From: Chlorobiota bacterium
GTDB taxonomy: Bacteria; Bacteroidota; Bacteroidia; Bacteroidales; JAADGE01
Direction: 5' to 3'
Assembly (NCBI GenBank): GCA_030592825.1
Contig: JAUVIG010000221.1
Coordinates: 1 to 6,422, forward strand
Length of the DNA stretch: 6,422 nucleotides
The translations under genes and the position numbers were made by a program. Positions 1 through 6,422 of the stretch are shown piece by piece; within the stretch, counting starts at the first letter, position 1; the number at the start of each line of letters is the position of its first letter. Under the pieces are notes generated by a model that was not told the DNA's origin, made no database searches, and was given only the letters and a program-made list of their open reading frames with translations.

Positions 1-330
1 AATGATACAATCATTGACGGAGTATCATATAACTTTATTAAAACATACAGAAACGGAGACATAAAAATACTCGGAAACAAAAATTCAGCCAATAAAAGGG
101 TAGGGCACCAGATAAAATATACAAGGAGAGGGAATATAAAATATGAAGGAAACTATATTAATAATCGTAGGAATGGTGTTTGGGCTTTAACGGATAAGTT
201 CGGAAGATGCTGTTGGACAGGTACTTATTTAAACGGTTTTAAAGAAGGCGAATGGACACGCGGATCAAGAGCTACAGTTGTTTTCAAAAAAGGTATAAAA
301 GTCAGGTTTAAAATTTCAAAATTAAAATGA
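1..330 (+). CDS. C-terminal fragment of a MORN/YwqK-like repeat protein
   Basis: Frame 1 is open from the first base to a TGA at 328-330, giving 109 codons with no in-frame ATG, so the gene starts before the window. A stop-free frame of this length in such AT-rich DNA argues for real coding sequence. The visible part has repeat units of the MORN/YwqK kind: YEGNYINNRRNGVW (about residues 48-61 of the fragment) and WTGTYLNGFKEGEW (about 72-85), each with the pattern aromatic-x-G-x-Y-x-x-G/N-x-x-x-G-x-W. Such units form stacked beta hairpins. In Bacteroidota they occur in many uncharacterised proteins, and no enzymatic role can be assigned. The tail is basic (GIKVRFKISKLK). The N-terminus, signal peptide and any partner domain lie outside the window. 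The gene converges on the protease gene with only 5 bp between stop codons. Confidence 0.7.
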   Translation, partial: NDTIIDGVSYNFIKTYRNGDIKILGNKNSANKRVGHQIKYTRRGNIKYEGNYINNRRNGVWALTDKFGRCCWTGTYLNGFKEGEWTRGSRATVVFKKGIKVRFKISKLK

Positions 331-335
331 TCTTT

Positions 336-1049
336 TTATTCCTCTAAATTCGCGGCAGAACCACCTTCTTCAGGTTTAAACCTCGAAATCCCCGATAAAT
401 GCTTCATTTGTCTTAAACCTATTATTACCATAAAAATCAGATAAGGTATAAATAACAGCAATAATGTAGTATGTTGAGACATTAATATAAAATCATAAAA
501 TCCGTGAAGTATAATAGGAACAGCTATAGATAACACAATATATATGAACCTTTTGCTCGGATTAAATTTTGCCCAAGCGAGGAAATATCCCATTGTTATT
601 CCGAAGATTGCGTGTGCAGGTACGGCTGTAAATGCTCTGATTAAACCTGTGCCTATTCCGCTGTTGAATACATATATTATATTTTCAACAGCTGCAAAAC
701 CGAGAGATATAAATGTGGCATAAATAATTCCGTCAAATTTTTCGTTGAAGTTCTTATTACTCCATATAAAAATTATGAATACCAAATATTTAAAAAGCTC
801 TTCTGTAAATGCTGCTACAATAAATGAATCATATGCGGCTGTTAATAGTTTGTTTGCAGGAAAGTTAAATTTATTTTCCCAATATCCGGATAACCATGTT
901 TCTATAAAAAAAACCGGTATTACTGTTAAAGCACCGAAAATTAAAACTTTTGCAAGTAATTTTTTCGGCTCTTTTTCGTATTTATCTCTTTTATAAAGGT
1001 ATATTAAAATGAGTACAATCGGAGCAAGAGAAACAGCAAGAATTGTCAT
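336..1049 (-). CDS. PrsW-family glutamic-type intramembrane protease
   Basis: This is a 237-residue polytopic membrane protein. By eye it has about seven hydrophobic segments (near residues 4-19, 32-50, 72-96, 108-128, 136-158, 167-188 and 194-212). The PrsW/CAAX-protease-like motifs appear in order: an N-terminal helix followed by YKRDKYEKEP (19-28), EE in FTEELFKY (E83, E84), DG (106-107) leading into GFAAVEN (117-123, with E122 and N123), H146 in VPAHAIFG, and HGFYDF (182-187). The paired glutamates and the two histidines are the expected active-site residues, so the protein looks catalytically intact. Length is normal for the family. Bacillus PrsW cuts an anti-sigma factor; the substrate here is unknown. 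The ATG at 1049 is the natural start, since a hydrophobic helix follows at once. The gene lies 29 bp downstream of the sprE-like stop on the same strand, so the two are probably co-transcribed. The hydrophilic tail (213-237) is not conserved in any way I recognise. Confidence 0.88.
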   Translation of the reverse strand: MTILAVSLAPIVLILIYLYKRDKYEKEPKKLLAKVLIFGALTVIPVFFIETWLSGYWENKFNFPANKLLTAAYDSFIVAAFTEELFKYLVFIIFIWSNKNFNEKFDGIIYATFISLGFAAVENIIYVFNSGIGTGLIRAFTAVPAHAIFGITMGYFLAWAKFNPSKRFIYIVLSIAVPIILHGFYDFILMSQHTTLLLLFIPYLIFMVIIGLRQMKHLSGISRFKPEEGGSAANLEE

Positions 1050-1078
1050 TTATTTTCAGTTTAAACTTAAGGCAACCT

Positions 1079-3679
1079 CTAATAATGAGACTTGTAAAAA
1101 CTTAAATACTTATCAAGTATAGGCAGTTTTTTTAATTTTTCTGAATTGCTGTCTGAAATTATAAAATCGTTATAATATGATACGGGTATATCTTTATAGC
1201 TGTTTGAATTTTTTATATTGTTCAGATAATTAACTGCACTCACATCATCAGCAAATGTTTTTATTGTAATTGCTGTTTTATCCTTACCTAAATCAAAAAT
1301 TTCAGTTTTAAAATTAGATTTTGGAAATGCACTTACATTATAAGTTGTCAGTATATATTTAATCTTATTTGCTAATGTATCTTTTTTGTTTACTACAATT
1401 GTGTAATAATATACTGAATCAGTTTTAAACTCATAATAATCCGGATCATATTTTCCGCTTTTTAACAGGTCAAGAACATTTTGGGCAAGTGGTGAAACTT
1501 CATCTTTAGGATAGTTCTTTACCAAAATTTTTAAAATTTCTTCCATTTTTTTTACATCTCCTAAACAACCTTTTGCCATTCCTTTTAAATACAGAAATTT
1601 AGCTTCAAGATGATTTTGTTTTGAAACATTAAATGCTTCCTCTGTTTTCTTTATTACTACCGAATATTTATTCTTTTTATATGATTCATATGCTTCGGCA
1701 TATAACTTGTCAATTTTGTTTTTATTTTGTTTCAGTATATTCAGATAGTTGGGATCAGAAAGAATTTTTGCATATTTGCTGTACGGATATTTATTAAGAA
1801 TATTATTTCTGTTTTTTTCTGCCAACGATTTATTTTTTGTTTTATTGAAATAAATTAAATACATATTAAAATATGCTTCAACATTTAAATTGTATTCAGG
1901 AAATCTTTTTATTAAAGTATTATATGATTCTACTGCTTCTTCATAATCTTCCATTTTTCTTTCGTAAACAACACCGGCATCGAAATAAGCTCTTGCAATT
2001 CTTTCGTCAGACAGTGTGATTAATGAATCTGTTAAAGGCAAATCTTGCAAGTAAAACTCAATTTTTTTATTATCGGTAATTCTGCCTGAATCTGATTCCT
2101 GTGTTTCATCATCTTCAAGTTCGTCTAAAATAATTCGCTTGTTTTTTCGTCGCCAATGGTCTTCTGATTTTCTTTTACCCCAAATTTTCATAAATTCAGA
2201 TTTCCCGATACTTAATGCTTGGGGATTGTAAAAATACCATTTCCCTCTGGTTTGATTCGGATTATAATCACCTCTGTTAAACTGATCATGATTTCCGATA
2301 TTTGTTGGGTTATTAGCAGCCCTTTCTTCTGCAATCAGGCGATCTATTATACTTTGAATATACTCATTCCTTTTTACGGAATCCATTGATGCAATTCTTT
2401 GCAGGCTGTCTTCATGTGCAATTAATTTTAAATTATCTGTTAGTTCTTTCAGATTTTTGGTTTTCTTAGCAATCATGTCATAATCAGGATATTTCGTATC
2501 AAGTACACTCATTGTACTGTCATAGTATTCACCTGCCGGCAAATAGCTCCGCCTTTCAAAATAAATATCTGCCAGAGCAAGATATGACAATGCTTTTTGA
2601 TTTTGGTTTGAAACACTTGTATTAACAGATTTATGATAATAATTTAATGCTTGGTCTTCATTTCCTTCTTTATACTCAACACCTGCTAATACATAATATA
2701 TTTGATCTTGAAAATCAATATTTTTATCATCTTTAAGCATTTTTGCCAGTAACTTTCTGATTTTTTCACTACCTTCAGAACTGTTAATAAATGATTTCGC
2801 CATATTAATCTTCGCACTGAATGCCATTTCATAAGGCGGATTCATTTTTATAACTTCAGCAAATAATTCAATGGCTTTATCACCTTTATTTAATTTCTGA
2901 TATAATTGAGCAGTTATATATTTTAATCTTGCTCTTTTCTTCTTCTTTTTAGTTATTGAAATAAGGTAATCAAGTTTTCCGACAGCTTCTTGATATTTTT
3001 TTTGTTTTATGTATATATCGGCATAACACATGTCAATTCCGTAATTCAAATCTTCCGGGTGCGTCTTGTCATCAGTAATGAGGTTTAAATAATTATCAGC
3101 TTCGTTAAAATCATGCATCGCACTATATGACCTGGCAATCCAATACATAGCATAAAACCTAATTTCATCTTTTCTGAATTTATTAAGAATTAAATGAAGT
3201 GATCTGAATCCGCCTTGATAATCACCTTTGAAATAATGTGCTTTGCCAATCAATAAATAAGCATCATCAACCCATTTATTATATTCATTTTTACTGTAAA
3301 ATTCTTTTTGTTGATCAGTAAGAGCATAAGCCCTTTTACCTTTTTTAGGCTTTTTGTGCTCAGGTTTTGTTGTTATTGAGTGCATCTTAATCATTTTTAC
3401 GGATTTTATGATAGATTCATCCATATCTCCGGAAATTGCACTCATTACATCTTCCCTTTCATTCTTGAAAACAGGTAATAATTGTGTATAGTTTTCAGGT
3501 GTTTGTTCAATGGTTTTCATTCCCCTCTTAAAACTCTCAAAACCGTTGAAATATATGTTAAAATGTGCGGTTGTATTATGATAGAACCTCACAAGACCTG
3601 TGTTCTTTTTAGTTGAACACGAATTAAATACTAATAATAAAATTAGTATATACCAAAAATATAAAATTAACTTTTTCAA
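1079..3679 (-). CDS. sprE: SprE/PorW-type TPR lipoprotein of the type IX secretion system
   Basis: This is an 866-residue lipoprotein. Its signal peptide begins MKKLILYFWY and ends in a lipobox with Cys21 (VFNSC). After the Cys comes the family signature RFYHNTTAHFNIYFNG (31-46). TPR-like helical pairs fill about residues 133-395 (for example WVDDAYLLIGKAHYFKGDY and ALSYLALADIYFERRSY) and about 560-740. Between them is a charged linker (about 405-455) and the diagnostic block WYFYNPQALSIGKSEF (481-496), then IWGKRKSEDHWRRKNK (499-514). The C-terminal part (about 745-866) is an alpha/beta domain ending LDKYLSFYKSHY, typical of full-length members. SprE (Flavobacterium johnsoniae, gliding) and PorW (Porphyromonas gingivalis) are envelope lipoproteins needed for T9SS function; in P. 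gingivalis PorW is linked to the PorN/PorKLMN complex. The start is TTG: the nearest in-frame ATG is codon 54, beyond the lipobox, and an in-frame TAA lies four codons upstream. It is the first gene of a probable two-gene unit with the protease gene. Confidence 0.9.
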   Translation of the reverse strand: MKKLILYFWYILILLLVFNSCSTKKNTGLVRFYHNTTAHFNIYFNGFESFKRGMKTIEQTPENYTQLLPVFKNEREDVMSAISGDMDESIIKSVKMIKMHSITTKPEHKKPKKGKRAYALTDQQKEFYSKNEYNKWVDDAYLLIGKAHYFKGDYQGGFRSLHLILNKFRKDEIRFYAMYWIARSYSAMHDFNEADNYLNLITDDKTHPEDLNYGIDMCYADIYIKQKKYQEAVGKLDYLISITKKKKKRARLKYITAQLYQKLNKGDKAIELFAEVIKMNPPYEMAFSAKINMAKSFINSSEGSEKIRKLLAKMLKDDKNIDFQDQIYYVLAGVEYKEGNEDQALNYYHKSVNTSVSNQNQKALSYLALADIYFERRSYLPAGEYYDSTMSVLDTKYPDYDMIAKKTKNLKELTDNLKLIAHEDSLQRIASMDSVKRNEYIQSIIDRLIAEERAANNPTNIGNHDQFNRGDYNPNQTRGKWYFYNPQALSIGKSEFMKIWGKRKSEDHWRRKNKRIILDELEDDETQESDSGRITDNKKIEFYLQDLPLTDSLITLSDERIARAYFDAGVVYERKMEDYEEAVESYNTLIKRFPEYNLNVEAYFNMYLIYFNKTKNKSLAEKNRNNILNKYPYSKYAKILSDPNYLNILKQNKNKIDKLYAEAYESYKKNKYSVVIKKTEEAFNVSKQNHLEAKFLYLKGMAKGCLGDVKKMEEILKILVKNYPKDEVSPLAQNVLDLLKSGKYDPDYYEFKTDSVYYYTIVVNKKDTLANKIKYILTTYNVSAFPKSNFKTEIFDLGKDKTAITIKTFADDVSAVNYLNNIKNSNSYKDIPVSYYNDFIISDSNSEKLKKLPILDKYLSFYKSHY

Positions 3680-3714
3680 GATTTTTGTAATTTATTTTTA
3701 AAAAATTGTTGCAT
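3676..3714 (-). other. 12-codon upstream ORF overlapping the sprE start
   Basis: On the minus strand an ATG at 3714-3712 opens a short frame reading MQQFFKNKLQKS. Its TGA (3678-3676) overlaps the TTG start of sprE in the tetranucleotide TTGA. Such stop-start overlaps often couple translation of neighbouring frames, which could help a weak TTG start that has no visible Shine-Dalgarno site. It may equally be chance in AT-rich DNA. It could also be the true sprE N-terminus cut off by a one-base indel: inserting one base in this homopolymer-rich stretch would put this ATG in frame with sprE and simply lengthen the basic n-region of the signal peptide. Confidence 0.25.
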
Positions 3715-3770
3715 TGTTTCATTGCTGTATTTTTGTAAATCGGTTATTAACAATTCAGTAATGAAACAAT
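3713..3770. repeat. Inverted repeat with 15-bp arms in the sprE leader region
   Basis: The left arm ATTGTTTCATTGCTG (3713-3727) is the reverse complement of the right arm CAGTAATGAAACAAT (3756-3770) at 14 of 15 positions. The 28-bp spacer adds three further pairs just inside (3729-3731 with 3752-3754). Outside the arms, 3708-3710 pair with 3773-3775. An imperfect direct repeat overlaps it: AATTCAGTAAT at 3752-3762 recurs as AATTCAGTCAT at 3779-3789 (10 of 11). If sprE is transcribed from the predicted upstream promoter, the repeat would fold in its 5' leader, ending about 25-30 nt before the start codon. It could instead be a dimeric protein-binding site. No target-site duplication or transposase supports a mobile element. 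Confidence 0.55.
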
Positions 3771-3813
3771 TTAACTATAATTCAGTCATTTTAAATACCG
3801 ATCATTAGTCAGC

Positions 3814-3835
3814 TTTTTTTGCCAAAGCAAAAAGA
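3814..3835. other. Short hairpin TTTTTGC/GCAAAAA
   Basis: Bases 3816-3822 (TTTTTGC) pair with 3827-3833 (GCAAAAA) around the four-base loop CAAA. One more wobble pair and one A-T pair extend it at the base. The stem is seven perfect pairs but mostly A-T, and no T-run follows it on either strand, so it is not a convincing terminator. It lies about 30 bp downstream of the predicted sprE promoter and would sit near the 5' end of that transcript. Confidence 0.3.
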
Positions 3836-3851
3836 ATACATTATTATTCTG

Positions 3852-3859
3852 CAAATTTA
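3852..3859 (-). promoter_or_regulatory. Candidate -7 element for the sprE-prsW unit
   Basis: Read on the minus strand this is TAAATTTG followed by C, an exact match to the Bacteroidota primary-sigma -7 consensus TAnnTTTG. The expected -33 TTG is not clear; the region about 20 bp upstream is a T-run. Transcription would begin near 3846, giving sprE a leader of about 165 nt that contains the hairpin, the inverted repeat and the short upstream ORF. Confidence 0.45.
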
Positions 3860-3941
3860 CTTTTTTAACAATCTTTTTAAAAAAATATTGTACCTTTTAT
3901 AAGAATTGTTTTTAAAATTTAATTAAAACGGATAGTCTTTT

Positions 3942-3949
3942 TATCTTTA
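3942..3949 (+). promoter_or_regulatory. Candidate -7 element for the metallophosphoesterase gene
   Basis: TATCTTTA differs from the Bacteroidota TAnnTTTG -7 consensus only in its last base and lies 24 bp before the ATG at 3974. This would give a short A/T-rich leader of roughly 18-20 nt, which is common in this phylum. No good -33 TTG lies at the usual spacing, so the call is tentative. Confidence 0.4.
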
Positions 3950-3973
3950 CAAAAATTAAATAAATTTAATATT

Positions 3974-5872
3974 ATGAATTTATATAAGCTGATTATACTT
4001 TTAATATTCTTATTAGCTCCTAATTTTAAAGGTTTTTCGCAAATTGAAGTTCCTGCTGTTTATTCAAATATATTTGCAGATGAAAACGGGAAAGTTTACC
4101 ATAAACATATGGAAAAGAAATTCTATGCAAAAGAATTTAATTCTTTTTTAACTCTTGAAAATATGCAGGGAAAGCCGACCGGAACAAAAAAAGGCATTTC
4201 ATTTAATTTCGGGAATAAGGATTTTGAAGGAGAATTATATTACGGATTAATTGATTACACTGATTCAAAACATCCTACACCTGTTTGGTTTAGGAAAACG
4301 GAACCAATTAAAAACGGACTTGCCGAAATAAATATAAAAGATAATCTTTCGGGAACTTATGATATGTCCGGATGGGAATCAGCCGGATTTGGTACTTTGG
4401 GATATAGAATTACAAATAAAAAAGGGAAGTTATTATATGACGGAATAGTATCATTTAATTATTCAAATGTAGAATTTGTAGTTGCTCCGACAATTACTGA
4501 AGGTCCGTTTATTAATATATTAGCTTCTGAAGGGGCAACAATTTCATTTAAAACAAATCAGAAAATTAAAGCAAATATTACTATTAACGGCAAAGTTTTT
4601 TCTGACAAAGAAAAATGCAAATATCACGAAATAATAATTTCGGGTTTAAAACCTGCAACTTTATACAAATATAAAGTTGAATACGGTAAAATGTCTCAAG
4701 AGTACTTTTTTAAAACCGCACATAATAAAGGCGATAGAAAACCTTTTATTTTCGCTTATGCAAGTGATTCAAGAGCCGGACAGGGTGGGGGTGAACACGA
4801 TTTATTCGGAGTCAATTTTTATGTGATGAGAAAAATATCGGCTTTAGCAAAATATAAAGATGTTGCTTTTATGCAATTTACAGGAGATATGGTAAACGGT
4901 TATTCACACGATAAGCGAGATATTAACCTTCAATATTCCAATTGGAAAAGAGCAATTGAACCTTATGCTCATTATTTTCCTTTTGTTGCAGCAATCGGAA
5001 ACCATGAAGTAACAGGAAAATTGTTTGTTGACGAAAGTAATAATTGGAAGGGTTTTGTTGACGGTTTTCCTTTTGAAACTGAATCATCTTCAGCAGTTTT
5101 TGCCGAAAACTTTGTTAATCCGAATAACGGACCCAAAAGTGAAGACGGAGCATATTATGATCCGAATCCTAAAAAAACAGATTTTCCGCCCTATGATGAA
5201 ACAGTCTTTTATTACATCTATGATAATGTTGCAGTTGTTGTTTTAAACTCAAATTATTTCTATTCTCCGTCTGTCAGCAGGAATCATACTACAAGCGGAA
5301 ACTTACATGCTTATATTATGGATGTTCAATTGGAATGGTTAGACAAAACAATAAAAATGCTTGAAAAAGATAAAGATATCGACCATATCTTTGTAACTCA
5401 ACATACACCGGTATTTCCAAACGGAGGGCATGTTAATGATGATATGTGGTATGGCGGAGATAATTCTTACAGACCATATGTAGCAGGAGAACCGGTAAAA
5501 AAAGGAATTATTGAAAGGCGTGATGAATACTTAAATATTTTAATTAATAAAAGTACAAAAGTTGTTGCTGTATTGACAGGAGATGAACATAATTATAACA
5601 ATGTGAAAATAACTCCGGATGTAAATATATATCCTGAAAATTATAAATTTGAAAAGCTGAAAAGAAATCGAACCATTTGGCAGATTAATAACGGGGCGGC
5701 AGGTGCACCTTATTACGCTCAAGATAAGAGTACTCCTTGGACAAATGCTGTCAGCGGATTTACAACACAGCAAGCATTAGTTTTATTTTATGTAGAAGGG
5801 AAAAAAGTAATTGTAAAAGTAATGAATCCCGATACTTTGGAATTAATTGATGAGTTTATTTTGAGAGATTGA
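3974..5872 (+). CDS. Secreted metallophosphoesterase with N-terminal beta/Fn3-like domain
   Basis: This is a 632-residue exported protein. A signal peptide (1-23: MNLYKLIILL, a hydrophobic core, then GFSQ) suggests cleavage before IEVP. Residues about 24-165 are beta-rich and of no family I recognise. Residues about 170-250 resemble the Fn3-like domain of purple acid phosphatases (GPFINILASEGATISFKT, ISGLKPATLYKYKVEYG). The calcineurin-like catalytic domain covers about 256-630. Its metal-site motifs are ASDSRAG (D265), FTGDMVNGY (D305), IGNHEV (N343, H344), VTQHTPVF (H477) and LTGDEHNYN (D537, H539). Two positions depart from the classical pattern: DxH reads DSR, and GHxH reads GDEH. It is probably a periplasmic or surface phosphomonoesterase or phosphodiesterase; the substrate cannot be read from sequence. 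The C-terminus (MNPDTLELIDEFILRD) shows no evident T9SS sorting domain. It is transcribed divergently from sprE and ends 81 bp before recJ. Confidence 0.85.
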   Translation: MNLYKLIILLIFLLAPNFKGFSQIEVPAVYSNIFADENGKVYHKHMEKKFYAKEFNSFLTLENMQGKPTGTKKGISFNFGNKDFEGELYYGLIDYTDSKHPTPVWFRKTEPIKNGLAEINIKDNLSGTYDMSGWESAGFGTLGYRITNKKGKLLYDGIVSFNYSNVEFVVAPTITEGPFINILASEGATISFKTNQKIKANITINGKVFSDKEKCKYHEIIISGLKPATLYKYKVEYGKMSQEYFFKTAHNKGDRKPFIFAYASDSRAGQGGGEHDLFGVNFYVMRKISALAKYKDVAFMQFTGDMVNGYSHDKRDINLQYSNWKRAIEPYAHYFPFVAAIGNHEVTGKLFVDESNNWKGFVDGFPFETESSSAVFAENFVNPNNGPKSEDGAYYDPNPKKTDFPPYDETVFYYIYDNVAVVVLNSNYFYSPSVSRNHTTSGNLHAYIMDVQLEWLDKTIKMLEKDKDIDHIFVTQHTPVFPNGGHVNDDMWYGGDNSYRPYVAGEPVKKGIIERRDEYLNILINKSTKVVAVLTGDEHNYNNVKITPDVNIYPENYKFEKLKRNRTIWQINNGAAGAPYYAQDKSTPWTNAVSGFTTQQALVLFYVEGKKVIVKVMNPDTLELIDEFILRD

Positions 5873-5895
5873 TTAAGTATGTTACAGTCAAGGCT

Positions 5896-5903
5896 TAACT
5901 TTA
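5896..5903 (+). promoter_or_regulatory. Weak candidate -7 element for recJ
   Basis: TAACTTTA matches TAnnTTTG except at the last base and sits 50 bp before the recJ ATG. The nearest upstream TTG (5869-5871) is about four bases further away than usual. I see no good terminator in the 81-bp gap after the phosphoesterase gene, so recJ may instead be reached by read-through. Confidence 0.25.
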
Positions 5904-5953
5904 TAGAATAAGTAGAATATCAAATCCACAGTTTAGGTGAATTTCTAAAAATA

Positions 5954-6422
5954 ATGAATAAAAAAGTTATAATAAAACCAAAAGGTGATGATAAGATCAT
6001 AAAGCACTTGCAAGAAGTTCTTGATATTAATGAAAATCTGGCAATTCTTCTGTATCAAAAAGGAATCAAAACTTTTAATGAAGCTGAAATTTTTTTCAGA
6101 CCTTCGCTTGACGATCTCTACGATCCTTTCTTGATGACTGATATGGATAAAGCTGTTGAAAGATTGGAAACAGCTTTGAACAAAAATGAAAAGATACTTA
6201 TTTACGGTGATTATGATGTTGACGGAACAACTTCGGTTGCTCTTGTTTATTCATTTTTAAAAAAAATTACCGAATCAATAGCTTTTTATATACCCGACAG
6301 ATATGGTGAAGGATACGGAATATCCAAAAAAGGGATTGATTATGCAGCAGATAATAATTTTTCATTGGTAATTGCGTTGGATTGCGGTATTAAGGCAAAA
6401 GATAAAATTTATTATGCAAATC
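5954..6422 (+). CDS. recJ: Single-stranded-DNA-specific exonuclease RecJ, N-terminal part
   Basis: The first 156 codons are present and the gene runs off the window end. RecJ degrades single-stranded DNA 5' to 3' in recombination and in mismatch and base-excision repair; it is a cytoplasmic, metal-dependent DHH-family enzyme. The visible part begins MNKKVIIKPKGDDK. It then has FFRPSLDDLYDPFLMTDMDKA (about 47-67), typical of the family N-terminus. DHH motif I follows, ILIYGDYDVDGTTSVAL (81-97, with D86, D88 and D90), then YIPDRYGEGYGIS (112-124) and LDCGI (142-146, with D143) at motif II. Later catalytic motifs, including DHH itself, and the OB domain lie outside the window. The ATG at 5954 fits the usual length from N-terminus to motif I. 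There is no Shine-Dalgarno sequence, as expected for this phylum. Confidence 0.95.
   Translation, partial: MNKKVIIKPKGDDKIIKHLQEVLDINENLAILLYQKGIKTFNEAEIFFRPSLDDLYDPFLMTDMDKAVERLETALNKNEKILIYGDYDVDGTTSVALVYSFLKKITESIAFYIPDRYGEGYGISKKGIDYAADNNFSLVIALDCGIKAKDKIYYAN

Noticed and set aside
372..383. 12-bp palindrome AGGTTTAAACCT, with a related AGTTTAAACT at 1058-1067 on the other side of the protease gene
   Set aside because: The first lies in codons of the protease tail and the two flanks do not match beyond the A/T-rich core; likely coincidence.
745..996. 83-codon plus-strand frame
   Set aside because: It lies wholly antisense to the protease gene, whose catalytic motifs are intact; its composition simply mirrors that gene.
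3624..3722. 32-codon minus-strand frame starting MKQCNNFLKIN and overlapping the start of sprE
   Set aside because: It runs out of frame through the sprE signal-peptide region and has no recognisable features; probably chance, since the inverted repeat places ATGAAACAAT on both strands.
3713..3770. Inverted repeat as a miniature transposable element
   Set aside because: Only 58 bp, no target-site duplication, and no second copy in the window.
3761..3808. 15-codon plus-strand frame starting MKQFNYNS
   Set aside because: Very short, with no promoter, and its ATG is a by-product of the inverted repeat.
5025..5246. 73-codon plus-strand frame inside the phosphoesterase gene
   Set aside because: It is an out-of-frame shadow of a well-supported gene, with no recognisable domain.
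5540..5773. 77-codon minus-strand frame
   Set aside because: It is antisense to the conserved GDEHNY region of the phosphoesterase, with no promoter or family signature.
5873..5903. Possible terminator TTAAG...CTTAA after the phosphoesterase gene
   Set aside because: Only five A/T-rich pairs with a 16-base loop and no T-run; too weak to call.

Overview
The window is very AT-rich, its genes have no Shine-Dalgarno sequences, and the promoter-like sites resemble the Bacteroidota -7 element (TAnnTTTG). With a recognisable SprE/PorW lipoprotein of the type IX secretion system and a Bacteroidota-style RecJ N-terminus, this points to a member of Bacteroidota. Genus cannot be read from the sequence; an uncultured Bacteroidales- or Flavobacteriales-like organism would fit. 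The stretch looks like ordinary chromosome: there are no transposases, phage genes, CRISPR arrays, tRNAs or rRNAs.

Layout. Positions 1-330 (+) hold the 3' end of a protein with MORN/YwqK-like repeats, open at the window edge. It converges, with 5 bp between stop codons, on a two-gene minus-strand unit. That unit runs sprE/porW (3679-1079), a TPR lipoprotein of the T9SS/gliding machinery, then, 29 bp later, a PrsW-family intramembrane protease (1049-336). Positions 3680-3973 are a 294-bp divergent intergenic region. It contains a near-perfect -7 element for sprE, a candidate -7 element for the plus-strand gene, a 15-bp-arm inverted repeat, a small hairpin, and a 12-codon upstream ORF whose stop overlaps the unusual TTG start of sprE. 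Positions 3974-5872 (+) encode a secreted metallophosphoesterase with altered metal-site motifs. An 81-bp gap then leads to the 5' part of recJ (5954 to the window end).

How the genes relate. SprE and the PrsW protease are very probably co-transcribed, which raises the possibility that a membrane-embedded protease acts in envelope or secretion control; this is inference from position only. The phosphoesterase is exported, but no T9SS C-terminal sorting domain is evident, so it is not an obvious cargo of that system. RecJ is a housekeeping DNA-repair gene with no visible functional link to its neighbours. I found no convincing undescribed multi-gene system. The most unusual features are the architecture of the sprE leader and start and the sprE-prsW pairing.
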